NCBI GenBank assembly: GCA_034189225.1
Contig: JAXHVL010000076.1
Coordinates: 1-19,704 of the forward strand
Reading direction: 5' to 3'
Length of the DNA stretch: 19,704 bases
DNA from: JAXHTY01 sp034189225
GTDB taxonomy: Bacteria; Desulfobacterota; Desulfobacteria; Desulfobacterales; Desulfosudaceae
The translations under genes and the position numbers were made by a program. The notes beneath the pieces are model-generated. The model was not told the DNA's origin. It saw only the letters and a list, made by a program, of their open reading frames with translations, and searched no databases. This document shows, one piece after another, positions 1 to 8,347 of this stretch; positions within the stretch are counted from its first letter, which is position 1; the number at the start of each line of letters is the position of its first letter.

Positions 1-133
1 CCCGATTTCTGCGTCAGGCTCAAATTTTAATCCTCAAAATACGCAAAGTATTCCTCCGGTTAAAATTTTCGCCTTCCTTGAACTCGACCAAAATATCTAA
101 TTTCTGGACGGACACCAACTATGTTCGTTTACA
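1..133. other. Left-edge intergenic sequence with hairpin
   Basis: No gene is recognisable here. Positions 22-30 (AAATTTTAA) pair with 60-68 (TTAAAATTT). Inside that arm, AATAC and GTATT flank GCAAA, so the stretch can fold into a nested hairpin like the dispersed palindromes elsewhere in the window. The segment ends where the arsC-containing direct repeat begins. It is the original left flank of that duplication. Confidence 0.4.
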
Positions 134-188
134 GATATCCCCGGAATCCGGCCGGCAGAATCAACGCAACATCGGGGGAAAACCGGGA

Positions 189-232
189 TTGACATTCGAT
201 CACTGGACCATTATATTACAAAAATACGATAT
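189..232 (+). promoter_or_regulatory. Promoter and ArsR-type operator of truncated arsC
   Basis: The -35 box is TTGACA (189-194), the spacer is 17 bp and the -10 box is TATATT (212-217). Running on from the -10 is TATATTACAA-N4-ACGATAT (212-232). The same element occurs at the intact arsC promoter and at the arsR promoter, so it is probably an ArsR operator. It remains intact although the gene behind it is broken. Confidence 0.75.
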
Positions 233-237
233 AGGAA

Positions 238-502
<265 letters not shown>

Positions 503-509
503 TAATGTA

Positions 510-2192
510 TTATATTGTCAGCAGCCGGGTGATGTCCGAGGCCGGCAGCGGCGGGGAATAGAAAAATCCCTGTATTTTATCGCATCCATGTTTTTTTAAG
601 AATTCCAGCTGATTTTTATCCTCCACGCCTTCGGCAACAAGTTCCAGATTCAGATTGTGTCCCATGTCTATCATGGTTTTTACTATCATAGCATTACCGG
701 AATCGGTGGCAACATTTCTTATAAATGAAATATCGATTTTTATCGAATCAATGGGTAGTCTTTGCAGATAGTTAAATGATGAATACCCCGTGCCAAAATC
801 ATCCAATGAAATTTTTATGCCCGCCTCTTTTAGCTCATACAGATTGTCGATTGCCTTTTCCGGGTTGACCATTATGGTCGTTTCCGTAATTTCAAGTTCA
901 AGATATTCGGGAGATACGCCCGTATTTTTAAGAATTTTCAAAACGTTTTCAACAAAATTGTCCTGACCGAACTGAACACCCGAGACATTAACCGCAATAC
1001 GGGTCTTTTCCAGGCCCGCGTCCTGCCATTGCTTATTCTGCACACATGCGGCATTTAAAACAAAATTGCCTATCGGTACAATCATCCCGTTTTTTTCGGC
1101 CAATGGAATAAATTCTCCCGGAGAGATGAAATCTTCTCCGTTGGGTTGCCATCGTATAAGTGCTTCAAGCCCGGCTGGTTTCATTGTCGCCGTATCCGCT
1201 TTAGGCTGATAATGCAACATGAATTCCTGGTTTTCGATAGCCCGCCGGAGATTGTTTTCAATGGTTATCACTTTGAGAGTTTTTTCATTCATGGATTCCG
1301 AGTAAAACTGATAGCTGTTTTTACCGCATTTCTTGGCATTAAACAGTGCCATATCAGCATTTTTAATTATAACATCGGCATCTTTGCCGTTATCGGGATA
1401 TAAACTGATTCCGACGCTTGCATTTATAAAGACCTCGTGGCCATCAACTTCATGCGCCTTCGAAATTTCATCAAGAACACGGCGGGCAACATAGGCGGCG
1501 TTCCACCCTTCATCCATCTTATGCAAAAGAACGATAAATTCGTCCCCCCCCATACGGGCTATTGTGGTTTCCGTTGGATCTATCCGGGCCAGGTGATCGC
1601 TGTTTCGAAAGATTGTCGCCAGTTTCCCGGCAATCATTTTAAGACAATTATCCCCTATTTTATGTCCGAAAGTGTTGTTGATACGATTGAAGTCGTCCAG
1701 ATCGAGGAGAAATACGGCAAATTTCTGATTGTAACGATTCGCGTATGCAATGGATTTTTTCAGAAAATCTTTGAAAAAATGCTGATTCGGCAATGTTGTT
1801 AAACTGTCATAATAGGCCAGATAATGAATCTCATCTTCAGCTTTTTTATGTTCAACTATTTCGGCCTTTAAATCCTGGTTTGCTTTTGCCAGTTCCCTGG
1901 TTCGTTCGTTTACCCTGTTTTCAAGCTCAGCTTTTGATTTTTTGAGAAGGTTTTCATTTAACCGGTTTTTTTTTAACAAATAGCCTATCAGGCCGCAGCC
2001 GGAAGCAATCGTGAGCCCCCAGGGAAGCATCTGACCAGAAAAAGAGGCCACGAGCATCCCCCAAAAAGTATGATCCGCATACAGGTTTTCCTGATGCATC
2101 AAATGGCCCAATCCCATAAAGGCGGGGTGAACGATGACATATCCTGCAAAAAAGCCTGTGAAAGACCATTTCAACAGCGGACGGGATACCAT
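510..2192 (-). CDS. Membrane GGDEF-EAL cyclic-di-GMP protein
   Basis: A cyclic-di-GMP turnover enzyme of about 560 residues. The N-terminus has two likely membrane segments (roughly residues 7-25 and 45-73), then a charged coiled-coil linker (about 75-120), a GGDEF domain with intact GGDEF at about 215-219, and an EAL domain with EAL at about 343-345. The EAL domain keeps NVSG, EITE, DDFGTG, IKID, AEGVE and QGF, so phosphodiesterase activity is plausible. The RxxD inhibitory site is not visible before GGDEF. I chose the ATG at 2192 because GAGG lies six bases upstream; an in-frame GTG at 2213 lacks this. The gene lies between the two arsC copies on the opposite strand with its own promoter. 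Its stop is only a few bases from the repeat junction. The signal it senses is unknown. Confidence 0.9.
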   Translation of the reverse strand: MVSRPLLKWSFTGFFAGYVIVHPAFMGLGHLMHQENLYADHTFWGMLVASFSGQMLPWGLTIASGCGLIGYLLKKNRLNENLLKKSKAELENRVNERTRELAKANQDLKAEIVEHKKAEDEIHYLAYYDSLTTLPNQHFFKDFLKKSIAYANRYNQKFAVFLLDLDDFNRINNTFGHKIGDNCLKMIAGKLATIFRNSDHLARIDPTETTIARMGGDEFIVLLHKMDEGWNAAYVARRVLDEISKAHEVDGHEVFINASVGISLYPDNGKDADVIIKNADMALFNAKKCGKNSYQFYSESMNEKTLKVITIENNLRRAIENQEFMLHYQPKADTATMKPAGLEALIRWQPNGEDFISPGEFIPLAEKNGMIVPIGNFVLNAACVQNKQWQDAGLEKTRIAVNVSGVQFGQDNFVENVLKILKNTGVSPEYLELEITETTIMVNPEKAIDNLYELKEAGIKISLDDFGTGYSSFNYLQRLPIDSIKIDISFIRNVATDSGNAMIVKTMIDMGHNLNLELVAEGVEDKNQLEFLKKHGCDKIQGFFYSPPLPASDITRLLTI

Positions 2193-2259
2193 GAAAGTCC
2201 TCAATATAGTCACATGGGGGTTAGAAACTTGAAAGGATGGGAATCAACTTGCTTTTATA

Positions 2260-2288
2260 AAAATAGCAAAATAGGTCTTTTGTGTCAA
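2260..2288 (-). promoter_or_regulatory. Promoter of the GGDEF-EAL gene
   Basis: On the minus strand, TTGACA (2283-2288) is followed by a 17-bp spacer and TATTTT (2260-2265). Transcription would start near 2253, about 60 bp before the chosen ATG. The promoter lies outside the direct repeat, so the gene travels with its own expression signals. Confidence 0.65.
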
Positions 2289-2304
2289 TGGGAAATCCGG
2301 TACC

Positions 2305-2864
<560 letters not shown>

Positions 2865-2865
2865 A

Positions 2866-2892
2866 AAAACCTGGCCCAGAGGGCCAGGTTTT
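2866..2892 (+). terminator. Rho-independent terminator of arsC
   Basis: A 12-bp stem, AAAACCTGGCCC paired with GGGCCAGGTTTT around an AGA loop, begins two bases after the arsC stop codon. The flanking A and T runs suit termination on either strand. A near-identical copy lies at 10594-10617. Confidence 0.85.
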
Positions 2893-3055
2893 ATAGACTG
2901 AAATATATACTGTTGCAAAATTTCCCAACTTTTACTCACAGCATTTCATACCGATCGATTTCTGATAGAAGCCCGCTCCATCTTTGTCGCGGTCTCTGCT
3001 GATCATCATGTGCTTCTTTAGCCAACGTGTTTTAACATCATTTTAAGTTTTCTTT
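2893..3055. other. Intergenic sequence without recognised gene
   Basis: No convincing gene. The minus strand has an open stretch of about 35 codons ending in the residues GMKCCE, too short and unfamiliar to call. Together with the OmpA remnant to its right it looks like decayed sequence between arsC and the TSUP gene. Confidence 0.4.
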
Positions 3056-3148
3056 TCAAAACTTTATCAGTTCCACGCGGCGGTTGGCGGCTCGGCCCTT
3101 TTCGGTTTCGTTTGAGGCTTCAGGGGCCAGCGGACGAGATATCTTCAC
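3056..3148 (-). pseudogene. OmpA-family C-terminal remnant
   Basis: The minus strand reads RPLAPEASNETEKGRAANRR followed by VELIKF and a stop. This is the hallmark end of an OmpA/MotB peptidoglycan-binding domain (the NxxxxGRxxNRRVEL signature). The rest of the domain is not recognisable upstream and the TSUP gene starts soon after, so only the last 30 or so codons survive. It is probably the scar of an earlier rearrangement. Confidence 0.6.
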
Positions 3149-3184
3149 TTTGCCAGCGACAAGGCAAAGCATTCGCCCGGCCTG

Positions 3185-4147
3185 TTAATACCCTAAAAAA
3201 TCGGCGGCGTATTTCAAGGCGGTAATGACGAGAATCGCCGCGAGCATCCACTTGATTTTTGCTGCCGGCACAAATTTCTGGCACCTGGCACCCAGGTACA
3301 TGCCGGCCATGCCTCCGGCCCCGAACAAAAGCCCCAGCATCCAGTCCGGCGCAACGGACATGGCCGGGTAAAACGGGGCAATGGCCTGGTAGAAGACCAC
3401 ACCGGCAACCGAGGTCACAAAGGTGCCCATGAGCGCCGCCCCGGCCACGGTGTAAACCGGCAGACCAAAGACGGTTACAAAAAACGGGGCGATTATGGAT
3501 CCCCCGCCGATGCCGTAGATGCCGCCCACGATGCCCACGATGAAGCTCAGGCTGAAAATGCCCAAGAAGGAAACATCAAAGGATTCATCATAAAAGGTGT
3601 AGCCCAGGCGTTTCAGGCTGAAATGGGTTACCTGGACCGGCTTTATGGCGCCCTTGTCCGGGGTTTCCGACCCGCCGGCCGATGCTCCGTGGCGCCGGAC
3701 CATCTCCTGGAAGCGTTTTTCACTGTCGGCCCGGGCGCCCTGCCCGGAATTTCTGCCCAGCAGCTCCCGGACCATTTTTGCCCCGATATACAGGAGCACG
3801 CATGCGGCAAAGAGCTTGAAATGTCTTGGATCCGGCAGCCAGGCCACGCGCACGACAGCCCCGATAAAGACGCCCGGCAGGGTGCCGACAATCACGATCG
3901 CGGTAAGAGGCCAGATCATGCGGCCTTCCCGGAAGTAGCGATACACGCCGCTGGGAATGGCCACGACATTGAAAAGCTGGTTTGTGGCGCTCACCGATGG
4001 GTTGGTGTAGCCCAGAAACGTCATCTGGAATGGCAGCAGCAGAAAGGCGCCCGAGACACCGCCCATGGAGGTAAAAAAAGAAATTACAAAGGCCACCAGG
4101 GGCGGGACCCAGGGAGAGACCTCGATTCCGGCTGTCTGGAAAAACAT
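3185..4147 (-). CDS. TSUP-family (TauE/SafE) anion transporter
   Basis: An inner-membrane permease of about 320 residues in the TauE/SafE family (PF01925), which moves sulfite, sulfoacetate and related anions. Two hydrophobic halves, each of several membrane helices, flank a hydrophilic loop (roughly residues 135-175). Glycine-rich repeats typical of the family begin each half (SFFTSMGGVSGAFLLLPF near residue 25; GIVGGIYGIGGGSIIAPFF in the second half). I chose ATG 4147 because GGAGG sits five bases before it; an in-frame ATG at 4159 overlaps that ribosome site. It is divergent from the TunR-like regulator across 128 bp that contain a perfect palindrome, so its substrate may be molybdate or tungstate. 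That substrate is inferred from position only. Sulfite or another oxyanion remains possible. Confidence 0.85.
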   Translation of the reverse strand: MFFQTAGIEVSPWVPPLVAFVISFFTSMGGVSGAFLLLPFQMTFLGYTNPSVSATNQLFNVVAIPSGVYRYFREGRMIWPLTAIVIVGTLPGVFIGAVVRVAWLPDPRHFKLFAACVLLYIGAKMVRELLGRNSGQGARADSEKRFQEMVRRHGASAGGSETPDKGAIKPVQVTHFSLKRLGYTFYDESFDVSFLGIFSLSFIVGIVGGIYGIGGGSIIAPFFVTVFGLPVYTVAGAALMGTFVTSVAGVVFYQAIAPFYPAMSVAPDWMLGLLFGAGGMAGMYLGARCQKFVPAAKIKWMLAAILVITALKYAADFLGY

Positions 4148-4166
4148 GGGCACCTCCATAAAAGCA

Positions 4167-4215
4167 TTGACGAATTACTGACACGAAAAATATAATTTTC
4201 ATGTTAATGTAACAT
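4167..4215 (+). promoter_or_regulatory. Divergent control region with ATGTTA-ATG-TAACAT palindrome
   Basis: For the rightward regulator gene, TTGACG (4167-4172), an 18-bp spacer and a perfect TATAAT (4191-4196) form a promoter with a start near 4203. ATGTTA-ATG-TAACAT (4201-4215) is a perfect 6-3-6 inverted repeat over that start site. It also lies just upstream of a possible leftward -10 (TATATT) for the TSUP gene. One dimeric regulator bound here could control both genes. The TunR-like neighbour is the obvious candidate. Confidence 0.6.
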
Positions 4216-4275
4216 ACGGCTCACCGGCAGCACAAGCAAATTATTTTATTTTTGAAAAACAGGCCGGCATCCCGT

Positions 4276-5430
4276 ATGATAAACATGTTGAAAGCAGGCA
4301 CCAAAAAGGCGGCGGCCATGGGTTCAGATTCAGATCAAAAAAAGCGACGAACGGAGACATCTTCAAGCCGTGTGCCTGCGGACATGCGCCAGGGCCGGCT
4401 CGTGTCGGTTCCGGAAAACGGTCAGTGCCTGGACACTGTGGAGCTCGCCAGGCTTGAGGCCGCTTTCCGGAGATGGGCTGAAAGTGCCGTTCGGAAAGAT
4501 GTTCGCCTTTCCAGGCAACGGGTTCTGCTTGTTTTTCTGATGGTCCGGTACACAGGCGCCAAGCTCAGTGAAGTGCTGGCGCTGGATCCTTTTGCGGACG
4601 TGGACCCGGAAGGGCGAACGATTTTTCTGGGCAGGGCCGGCGCCGATGCAAAGGCCGCTCCGAGGCGGGTGCGGATATCCACCACCCTGGCCCGCGAGAT
4701 CGGCGGCGCGCTTGCCGACCGGCAATTCAGGGATTTCATTTCCGGCGGGTTCGGGGTGGACCCCGGGTTTGTCCGGCGCAAGTTTTACGAACGGGCCCGC
4801 GAATGCGGATTTTCCAGCCGCCTGGGCGGCCCGGAGATGATCCGCAGGGCCCGGGCCGTGGAACTGATGCAGGGCAGCCTGCCCCTGCCGGTGGTCCAGA
4901 TGATGATGGGCCATTCCACGCCGGAGCTTACCTCTTCTTATGTTTCCTTTTCCAAAGAAGAAATCCAGCAGGTGGCCGGTGCCTTCATGGAAAGGGAGGC
5001 CGGGCGCAAAACCAGTGCGCGAAACACTTTTTTCGGAAAAATCGATGTCATTGACAGGGGCGATATCCAGGCCCGGGTGGAACTGCTCACCCTGGGCGGG
5101 CATCGGATCGCCACGGTTGTCACAAACGGCAGCTTAGAGCTGCTCGGACTGCATCCGGGCGGGCTGATCTCCGCGGAAATCAAGGCTCCCTGGGTCATGC
5201 TGCAGGCGGGCGGGACCGGTTCCTCTTGCAGCGCGGAAAACAGGCTGGCAGGCACGGTCGAAAGGATCACTGCCGGCACCGTCAATACCGAGGTAAATGT
5301 CCGCCTTTCCGACGGCACCGAAATGTGCGCCCTGGTGTCAACGCAAAGCTCCCGCCGCATGGACCTTCAAACCGGCAACCTGGTATGGGTCCTGTTCAAT
5401 GCCTATGCCGTTGTCCTGCATGCAGACTGA
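4276..5430 (+). CDS. tunR: TunR-like integrase-fold / TOBE regulator
   Basis: A two-part regulator. The first 260 or so residues resemble a tyrosine recombinase catalytic domain (RYTGAKLSEVLAL, then IRRARAVELMQGSLPLPVVQ, MMMGHSTPELTSSYV). The arginine usual in the first motif is Lys and the His of the HxxR box is Glu, so strand cleavage is unlikely and the fold probably just binds DNA. Two TOBE (Mop) domains follow, starting near SARNTFFGKIDVI and SAENRLAGTVERI, as used to bind molybdate or tungstate. This is the architecture of TunR, the tungstate-responsive regulator of sulfate reducers. The start is uncertain: TTG 4252, ATG 4276, 4285 and 4318 are in frame and none has a strong ribosome site; I give 4276. 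The gene is divergent from the TSUP transporter, which it probably controls, together with itself. Confidence 0.8.
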   Translation: MINMLKAGTKKAAAMGSDSDQKKRRTETSSSRVPADMRQGRLVSVPENGQCLDTVELARLEAAFRRWAESAVRKDVRLSRQRVLLVFLMVRYTGAKLSEVLALDPFADVDPEGRTIFLGRAGADAKAAPRRVRISTTLAREIGGALADRQFRDFISGGFGVDPGFVRRKFYERARECGFSSRLGGPEMIRRARAVELMQGSLPLPVVQMMMGHSTPELTSSYVSFSKEEIQQVAGAFMEREAGRKTSARNTFFGKIDVIDRGDIQARVELLTLGGHRIATVVTNGSLELLGLHPGGLISAEIKAPWVMLQAGGTGSSCSAENRLAGTVERITAGTVNTEVNVRLSDGTEMCALVSTQSSRRMDLQTGNLVWVLFNAYAVVLHAD

Positions 5431-5443
5431 ATGCGATTTTTTG

Positions 5444-5560
5444 TCAACCGCTTGGTGCCGCGGACTGAGGTGAGCCCTGTTTTCTGGCCTGGATAGTAAA
5501 ATCGAGCAGCAGCACGCTGTTGTTGATGATGATGATGCCGGCCGGAAAGATCATGTCCAT
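5444..5560 (-). pseudogene. Short RND-efflux-like fragment
   Basis: A 38-codon reading frame just downstream of, and in the same frame as, the arsP-like gene. Its core, AGIIIINNSVLLLDF, resembles the helix of RND pumps (AcrB/CzcA type) that reads roughly G-hydrophobic-NNA-hydrophobic-DF. A complete pump needs over 1000 residues, so this would be a remnant, unless it is a real small membrane protein. The match is short and based on one motif. Confidence 0.35.
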
Positions 5561-5599
5561 GGCATCTGCTCCGGTTTTCCCTCCACCTGTTCTAAGGGG

Positions 5600-6781
5600 C
5601 TAAGCCACGATAACGCCGTATATCATCCCGGCGATGGTGGATAAAACAACGATTATACCGGCGAAGGTCAGGGTCTTTTTCCAGCCCATGATGCTGCCGA
5701 TAACGACCAGGTTGGGCAGGGAAAGCGCCGGGCCGGCCAGCAGCATGGTCAGTGCCGGTCCCTGGCCCATGCCCGAGCCGAGCAGTCCTTGCAAAATAGG
5801 CACCTCGGTCAGGGTGGCAAAATACATCAGGGCCGAGGCCAGGGCCGCAAACAGGTTGGCCCATAGAGAGTTGCCGCCCACCAGGTCGGCCACGATATGC
5901 TCGGGAATCAGGGCCGGATGACCGGGCCGGCCCAGGAAAAATCCGGCAAACAGCACGCCGGCAAAGAGCAGGGGGAATATCTGTTTCATAAACCCCCAGG
6001 TGGACTCCACCCATTCGCCGAGTTCCTCGCGCTTAAACCAGGAATAAAGGATGAAGCCGAGGATGATCAGTAGAATACCGGTCACGATCCACTTCATATT
6101 GAAGATGGTTTGCCATAGCATGGCCGCGTCGGCCGAGGGTTTGGCAAAGGCCGCGAATATGAGGATCAGGACCAGCACCAGCATGAAAAACGCCTCCTGG
6201 GCAAGGGATCGTCCGGTGCCGTCGTCCTCGGGCAGATGCATGGCGCCGGCTGTTCGCTGTTCATCGTCCTTGCGGAAGATAAAATGCATGGAAAGCCCCA
6301 CCACGGCGGCAAAGATTATGGCGCCGATGGCCCTGGCCAGGCCGAGCTGCCAGCCCAGCACCCGGGCGGTAAAAACAATGGCCAGGACGTTAATGGCCGG
6401 GCCGGAATACAGAAACGCCGTAGCCGGGCCGATGCCAGCGCCCCGGGAATAGATGCCGGCAAACAGGGGCAGCACCGTGCAGGAACAGACCGCCAGGATA
6501 GTGCCCGACACCGAGGCCACGGAATAGGACAAAAATTTGTTGGCCTGGGCCCCGAAATACTTGATCACCGAGGCCTGGGACACAAACACGGCAATGGCCC
6601 CGGCAATGAAAAAGGCCGGGATAAGGCAGGTCAGCACGTGCTGGCGGGCGTATTCCCGGAGCATCATAAAGGCTTCCAGACCGGCCTGGCGGATAACTTC
6701 ATGGTTCCAGGGCACGTAATAGGCCACCAGGAAAAAGGCGATCAGGAGTAGAAGTTTGTAACGTTCCTTGAGGTTGCTCAT
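5600..6781 (-). CDS. arsP: ArsP-like permease (PF03773)
   Basis: An inner-membrane permease of 393 residues in the COG0701/DUF318 family. Some members (ArsP) export trivalent methyl and aromatic arsenicals. About ten hydrophobic segments are visible. The family signature CSCTVLPLFAGIYSRGAGIG (C99 and C101) is followed by PATAFLYSGPAINVLAI, and a second half repeats the pattern (GPALTMLLAGPALSLPNLVV). A hydrophilic loop near residues 170-190 separates the halves. GGGGGTG lies eight bases before the ATG, and the gene follows acr3 after 50 bp, so it is probably the last gene of the ars operon. Context makes organoarsenical export the best guess. Other members of this broad family have other or unknown substrates, so the symbol is tentative. 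Confidence 0.8.
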   Translation of the reverse strand: MSNLKERYKLLLLIAFFLVAYYVPWNHEVIRQAGLEAFMMLREYARQHVLTCLIPAFFIAGAIAVFVSQASVIKYFGAQANKFLSYSVASVSGTILAVCSCTVLPLFAGIYSRGAGIGPATAFLYSGPAINVLAIVFTARVLGWQLGLARAIGAIIFAAVVGLSMHFIFRKDDEQRTAGAMHLPEDDGTGRSLAQEAFFMLVLVLILIFAAFAKPSADAAMLWQTIFNMKWIVTGILLIILGFILYSWFKREELGEWVESTWGFMKQIFPLLFAGVLFAGFFLGRPGHPALIPEHIVADLVGGNSLWANLFAALASALMYFATLTEVPILQGLLGSGMGQGPALTMLLAGPALSLPNLVVIGSIMGWKKTLTFAGIIVVLSTIAGMIYGVIVA

Positions 6782-6831
6782 TATATTTCACCCCCGCTCG
6801 TTTAGACGGTTAAAATTATATTTGAAACACT

Positions 6832-7923
6832 TTACTCCCGGCAGGTCACGTGGCACACGCCGGTGGGGGTTTCCACGGCATACGGGAAATAATTCCCCTT
6901 TAACCGCAGGGCCACGTTGACCAGCGCGATCAGCACCGGCACCTCCACCAGCGGGCCGATGACCGCGGCAAAGGCCACGCCGGAGTTGATGCCGAACACG
7001 GCCACGGACACGGCAATGGCCAGCTCGAAGTTGTTGGACGCCGCCGTGAACGACAGGGTGGTGGTCTGCTCATAGGTGGCCTTGAATTTCATGGACATGT
7101 AGAAGGTGATCAGGAACATGACCACGAAGTAGACGCACAGCGGAATGGCGATGCGCACCACGTCCAGCGGCAGTTTCACGATGTACTCGCCCTTGAGCGA
7201 AAACATGACCAGTATGGTAAACAACAGCGCGATCAGCGTGATGGGGCTGATTTTGGGAATGAATTTTTCCATGTACCAGGCATCGCCCTTGGTTTTTAAG
7301 CCGATGAAGCGGGTGATGATGCCGGCGATAAAGGGAATGCCGAGATAGATGAAGACGCTTTCGGCGATCTGGCCGATGGTGACATCCACGGCGGCGCCCT
7401 CAAGCCCGAACCATCCCGGCAGGACGGTAATGAAAAACCAGGCGTAAACGGAAAAAAACAGTACCTGGAAGACCGAGTTGAAGGCCACCAGGCCGGCGCA
7501 GTATTCGGCGTCACCTTTGGCCAGATCGTTCCAGACCAGGACCATGGCAATGCACCTGGCCAGCCCGATCATGATCAGCCCCACCATATACTCGTGATGG
7601 CCGGACAAAAAGGCGATGGCCAGCAGAAACATGAGGATGGGGCCGATGACCCAATTCTGCACCAGGGACAGGGCCAAAATCTTGTAATCCCGAAAAACCT
7701 CGCCAAGTTTTTCATAGCGCACCTTGGCCAGGGGCGGATACATCATCAAAATCAGGCCGACTGCGATGGGGATGTTGGTGGTGCCCACGGTGACATGATC
7801 CAGCAGGTCAGTGACTCCGGGATAGAAGTAGCCGGACAAGACCCCGATGGCCATGGCCAGAAATATCCACAGGGTCAGAAACCGGTCGAGAAGCGGCAGT
7901 TTTTTTGCGGCAGATTCCGTCAT
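6832..7923 (-). CDS. acr3: Arsenite efflux permease Acr3
   Basis: Exports arsenite across the inner membrane, using the proton gradient. The 363 residues show ten hydrophobic segments. The two residues known to matter in Acr3 are both present: the cysteine in GLARCIAMVLVWNDLAKGD (C124) and the glutamate in GPLVEVPV (E327). The start is supported by GGAG eight bases upstream. The tail is odd: it ends GVCHVTCRE, adding two cysteines (C357 and C361) that could bind trivalent arsenic. The gene lies downstream of arsG, but a 409-bp gap full of repeats separates them, so it may be partly uncoupled from the arsR promoter. ArsC supplies its substrate. Confidence 0.93.
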   Translation of the reverse strand: MTESAAKKLPLLDRFLTLWIFLAMAIGVLSGYFYPGVTDLLDHVTVGTTNIPIAVGLILMMYPPLAKVRYEKLGEVFRDYKILALSLVQNWVIGPILMFLLAIAFLSGHHEYMVGLIMIGLARCIAMVLVWNDLAKGDAEYCAGLVAFNSVFQVLFFSVYAWFFITVLPGWFGLEGAAVDVTIGQIAESVFIYLGIPFIAGIITRFIGLKTKGDAWYMEKFIPKISPITLIALLFTILVMFSLKGEYIVKLPLDVVRIAIPLCVYFVVMFLITFYMSMKFKATYEQTTTLSFTAASNNFELAIAVSVAVFGINSGVAFAAVIGPLVEVPVLIALVNVALRLKGNYFPYAVETPTGVCHVTCRE

Positions 7924-8032
7924 GTGGCTGTCTCCTGTCTTTATTCATTAAATTTGGTAAACATATTAATTTCATTTAACTCTTCAGTTTATTGCCATTC
8001 TTTGCAGTCTGCCAAAAAAACAGAACAGCTTT

Positions 8033-8123
8033 TTTGCCACAGACACACACGGACAAACACAGACATTTTTTACCAAAACCTGTCGGCCGTTGTCAGTGTG
8101 CGTCTGTGTGGGCCTGTGGCAAA
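8033..8123. repeat. Imperfect inverted repeat, 32-bp arms
   Basis: The left arm at 8033-8064 (TTTGCCACAG then ACACACACGGAC) pairs with the right arm at 8092-8123, which reads the same on the other strand with about eight mismatches. The loop is 27 bases. RNA from the ars operon would fold into a long stem here, which could slow or end transcription between arsG and acr3. Confidence 0.7.
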
Positions 8124-8150
8124 TTGCAGTATGATGAATCCCGATAGCTT

Positions 8151-8312
8151 TGGCACAAGTTACTTGCTGCAAAAATACCGCCGTAGCAGGGGTTGAAAGC
8201 TTCCAAGGAACTCGATTCGAAATCGAAATCGGTATCGGTATCGGTATCGAAATCGATAAGTTAAGATTCGATTGCGAAGCCATGGCGCACGTTACTTTCT
8301 GCAAAAACGCCG
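8151..8312 (+). repeat. Short direct repeat pair around hexamer tract
   Basis: TGGCACAAGTTACTTGCTGC followed by AAAA (8151-8174) resembles TGGCGCACGTTACTTTCTGC followed by AAAA (8283-8306). Both continue into similar CCGCC-type sequence. They enclose the hexamer tract, so the whole could be a small repeated unit or two insertions of one element. Confidence 0.5.
8212..8257. repeat. Degenerate hexanucleotide tract (WATCGR)
   Basis: Seven consecutive units of the form (A/T)ATCG(A/G) run from 8212 to 8257, in the pattern aatcga-aatcgg-tatcgg-tatcgg-tatcga-aatcga. Unit number could vary by slippage. It lies in the non-coding gap of the ars operon. Confidence 0.7.
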
Positions 8313-8328
8313 CGCGTGGCGCTGGGCG

Positions 8329-8347
8329 CTTTTTACGAAGCCGTCAA
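8329..8347 (-). repeat. End of dispersed palindrome fused to arsG 3' end
   Basis: These 19 bases are identical to 16852-16870, the right end of the palindromic element before the ImmA/IrrE gene; both are followed by a GATAG. Read on the minus strand here, the sequence supplies the last codons and the TAA of arsG. Confidence 0.75.

Larger units (their letters stand above)
7924..8328. other. Repeat-filled gap between arsG and acr3
   Basis: About 400 bp without a gene, inside an otherwise tight operon. It holds a long imperfect inverted repeat, a pair of short direct repeats around a hexanucleotide tract, and the end of a dispersed palindrome that abuts arsG. Each is listed separately. No clear acr3 promoter was found. 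Confidence 0.6.

Noticed and set aside
2936..3040. A minus-strand small protein ending GMKCCE
   Set aside because: Only about 25 to 35 codons, no ribosome site before a start codon and no known family; mentioned only as sequence content.
3185..4147. The TSUP permease as part of the ars operon
   Set aside because: It has its own divergent control region and is separated from the ars operon by the TunR-like gene.
4968..5360. Long minus-strand frames inside the TunR-like gene
   Set aside because: They are shadows of a GC-rich gene whose plus-strand frame shows clear family motifs.
4276..5430. A functional phage integrase
   Set aside because: Catalytic Arg and His positions are replaced and two TOBE domains follow, which fits a DNA-binding regulator better.
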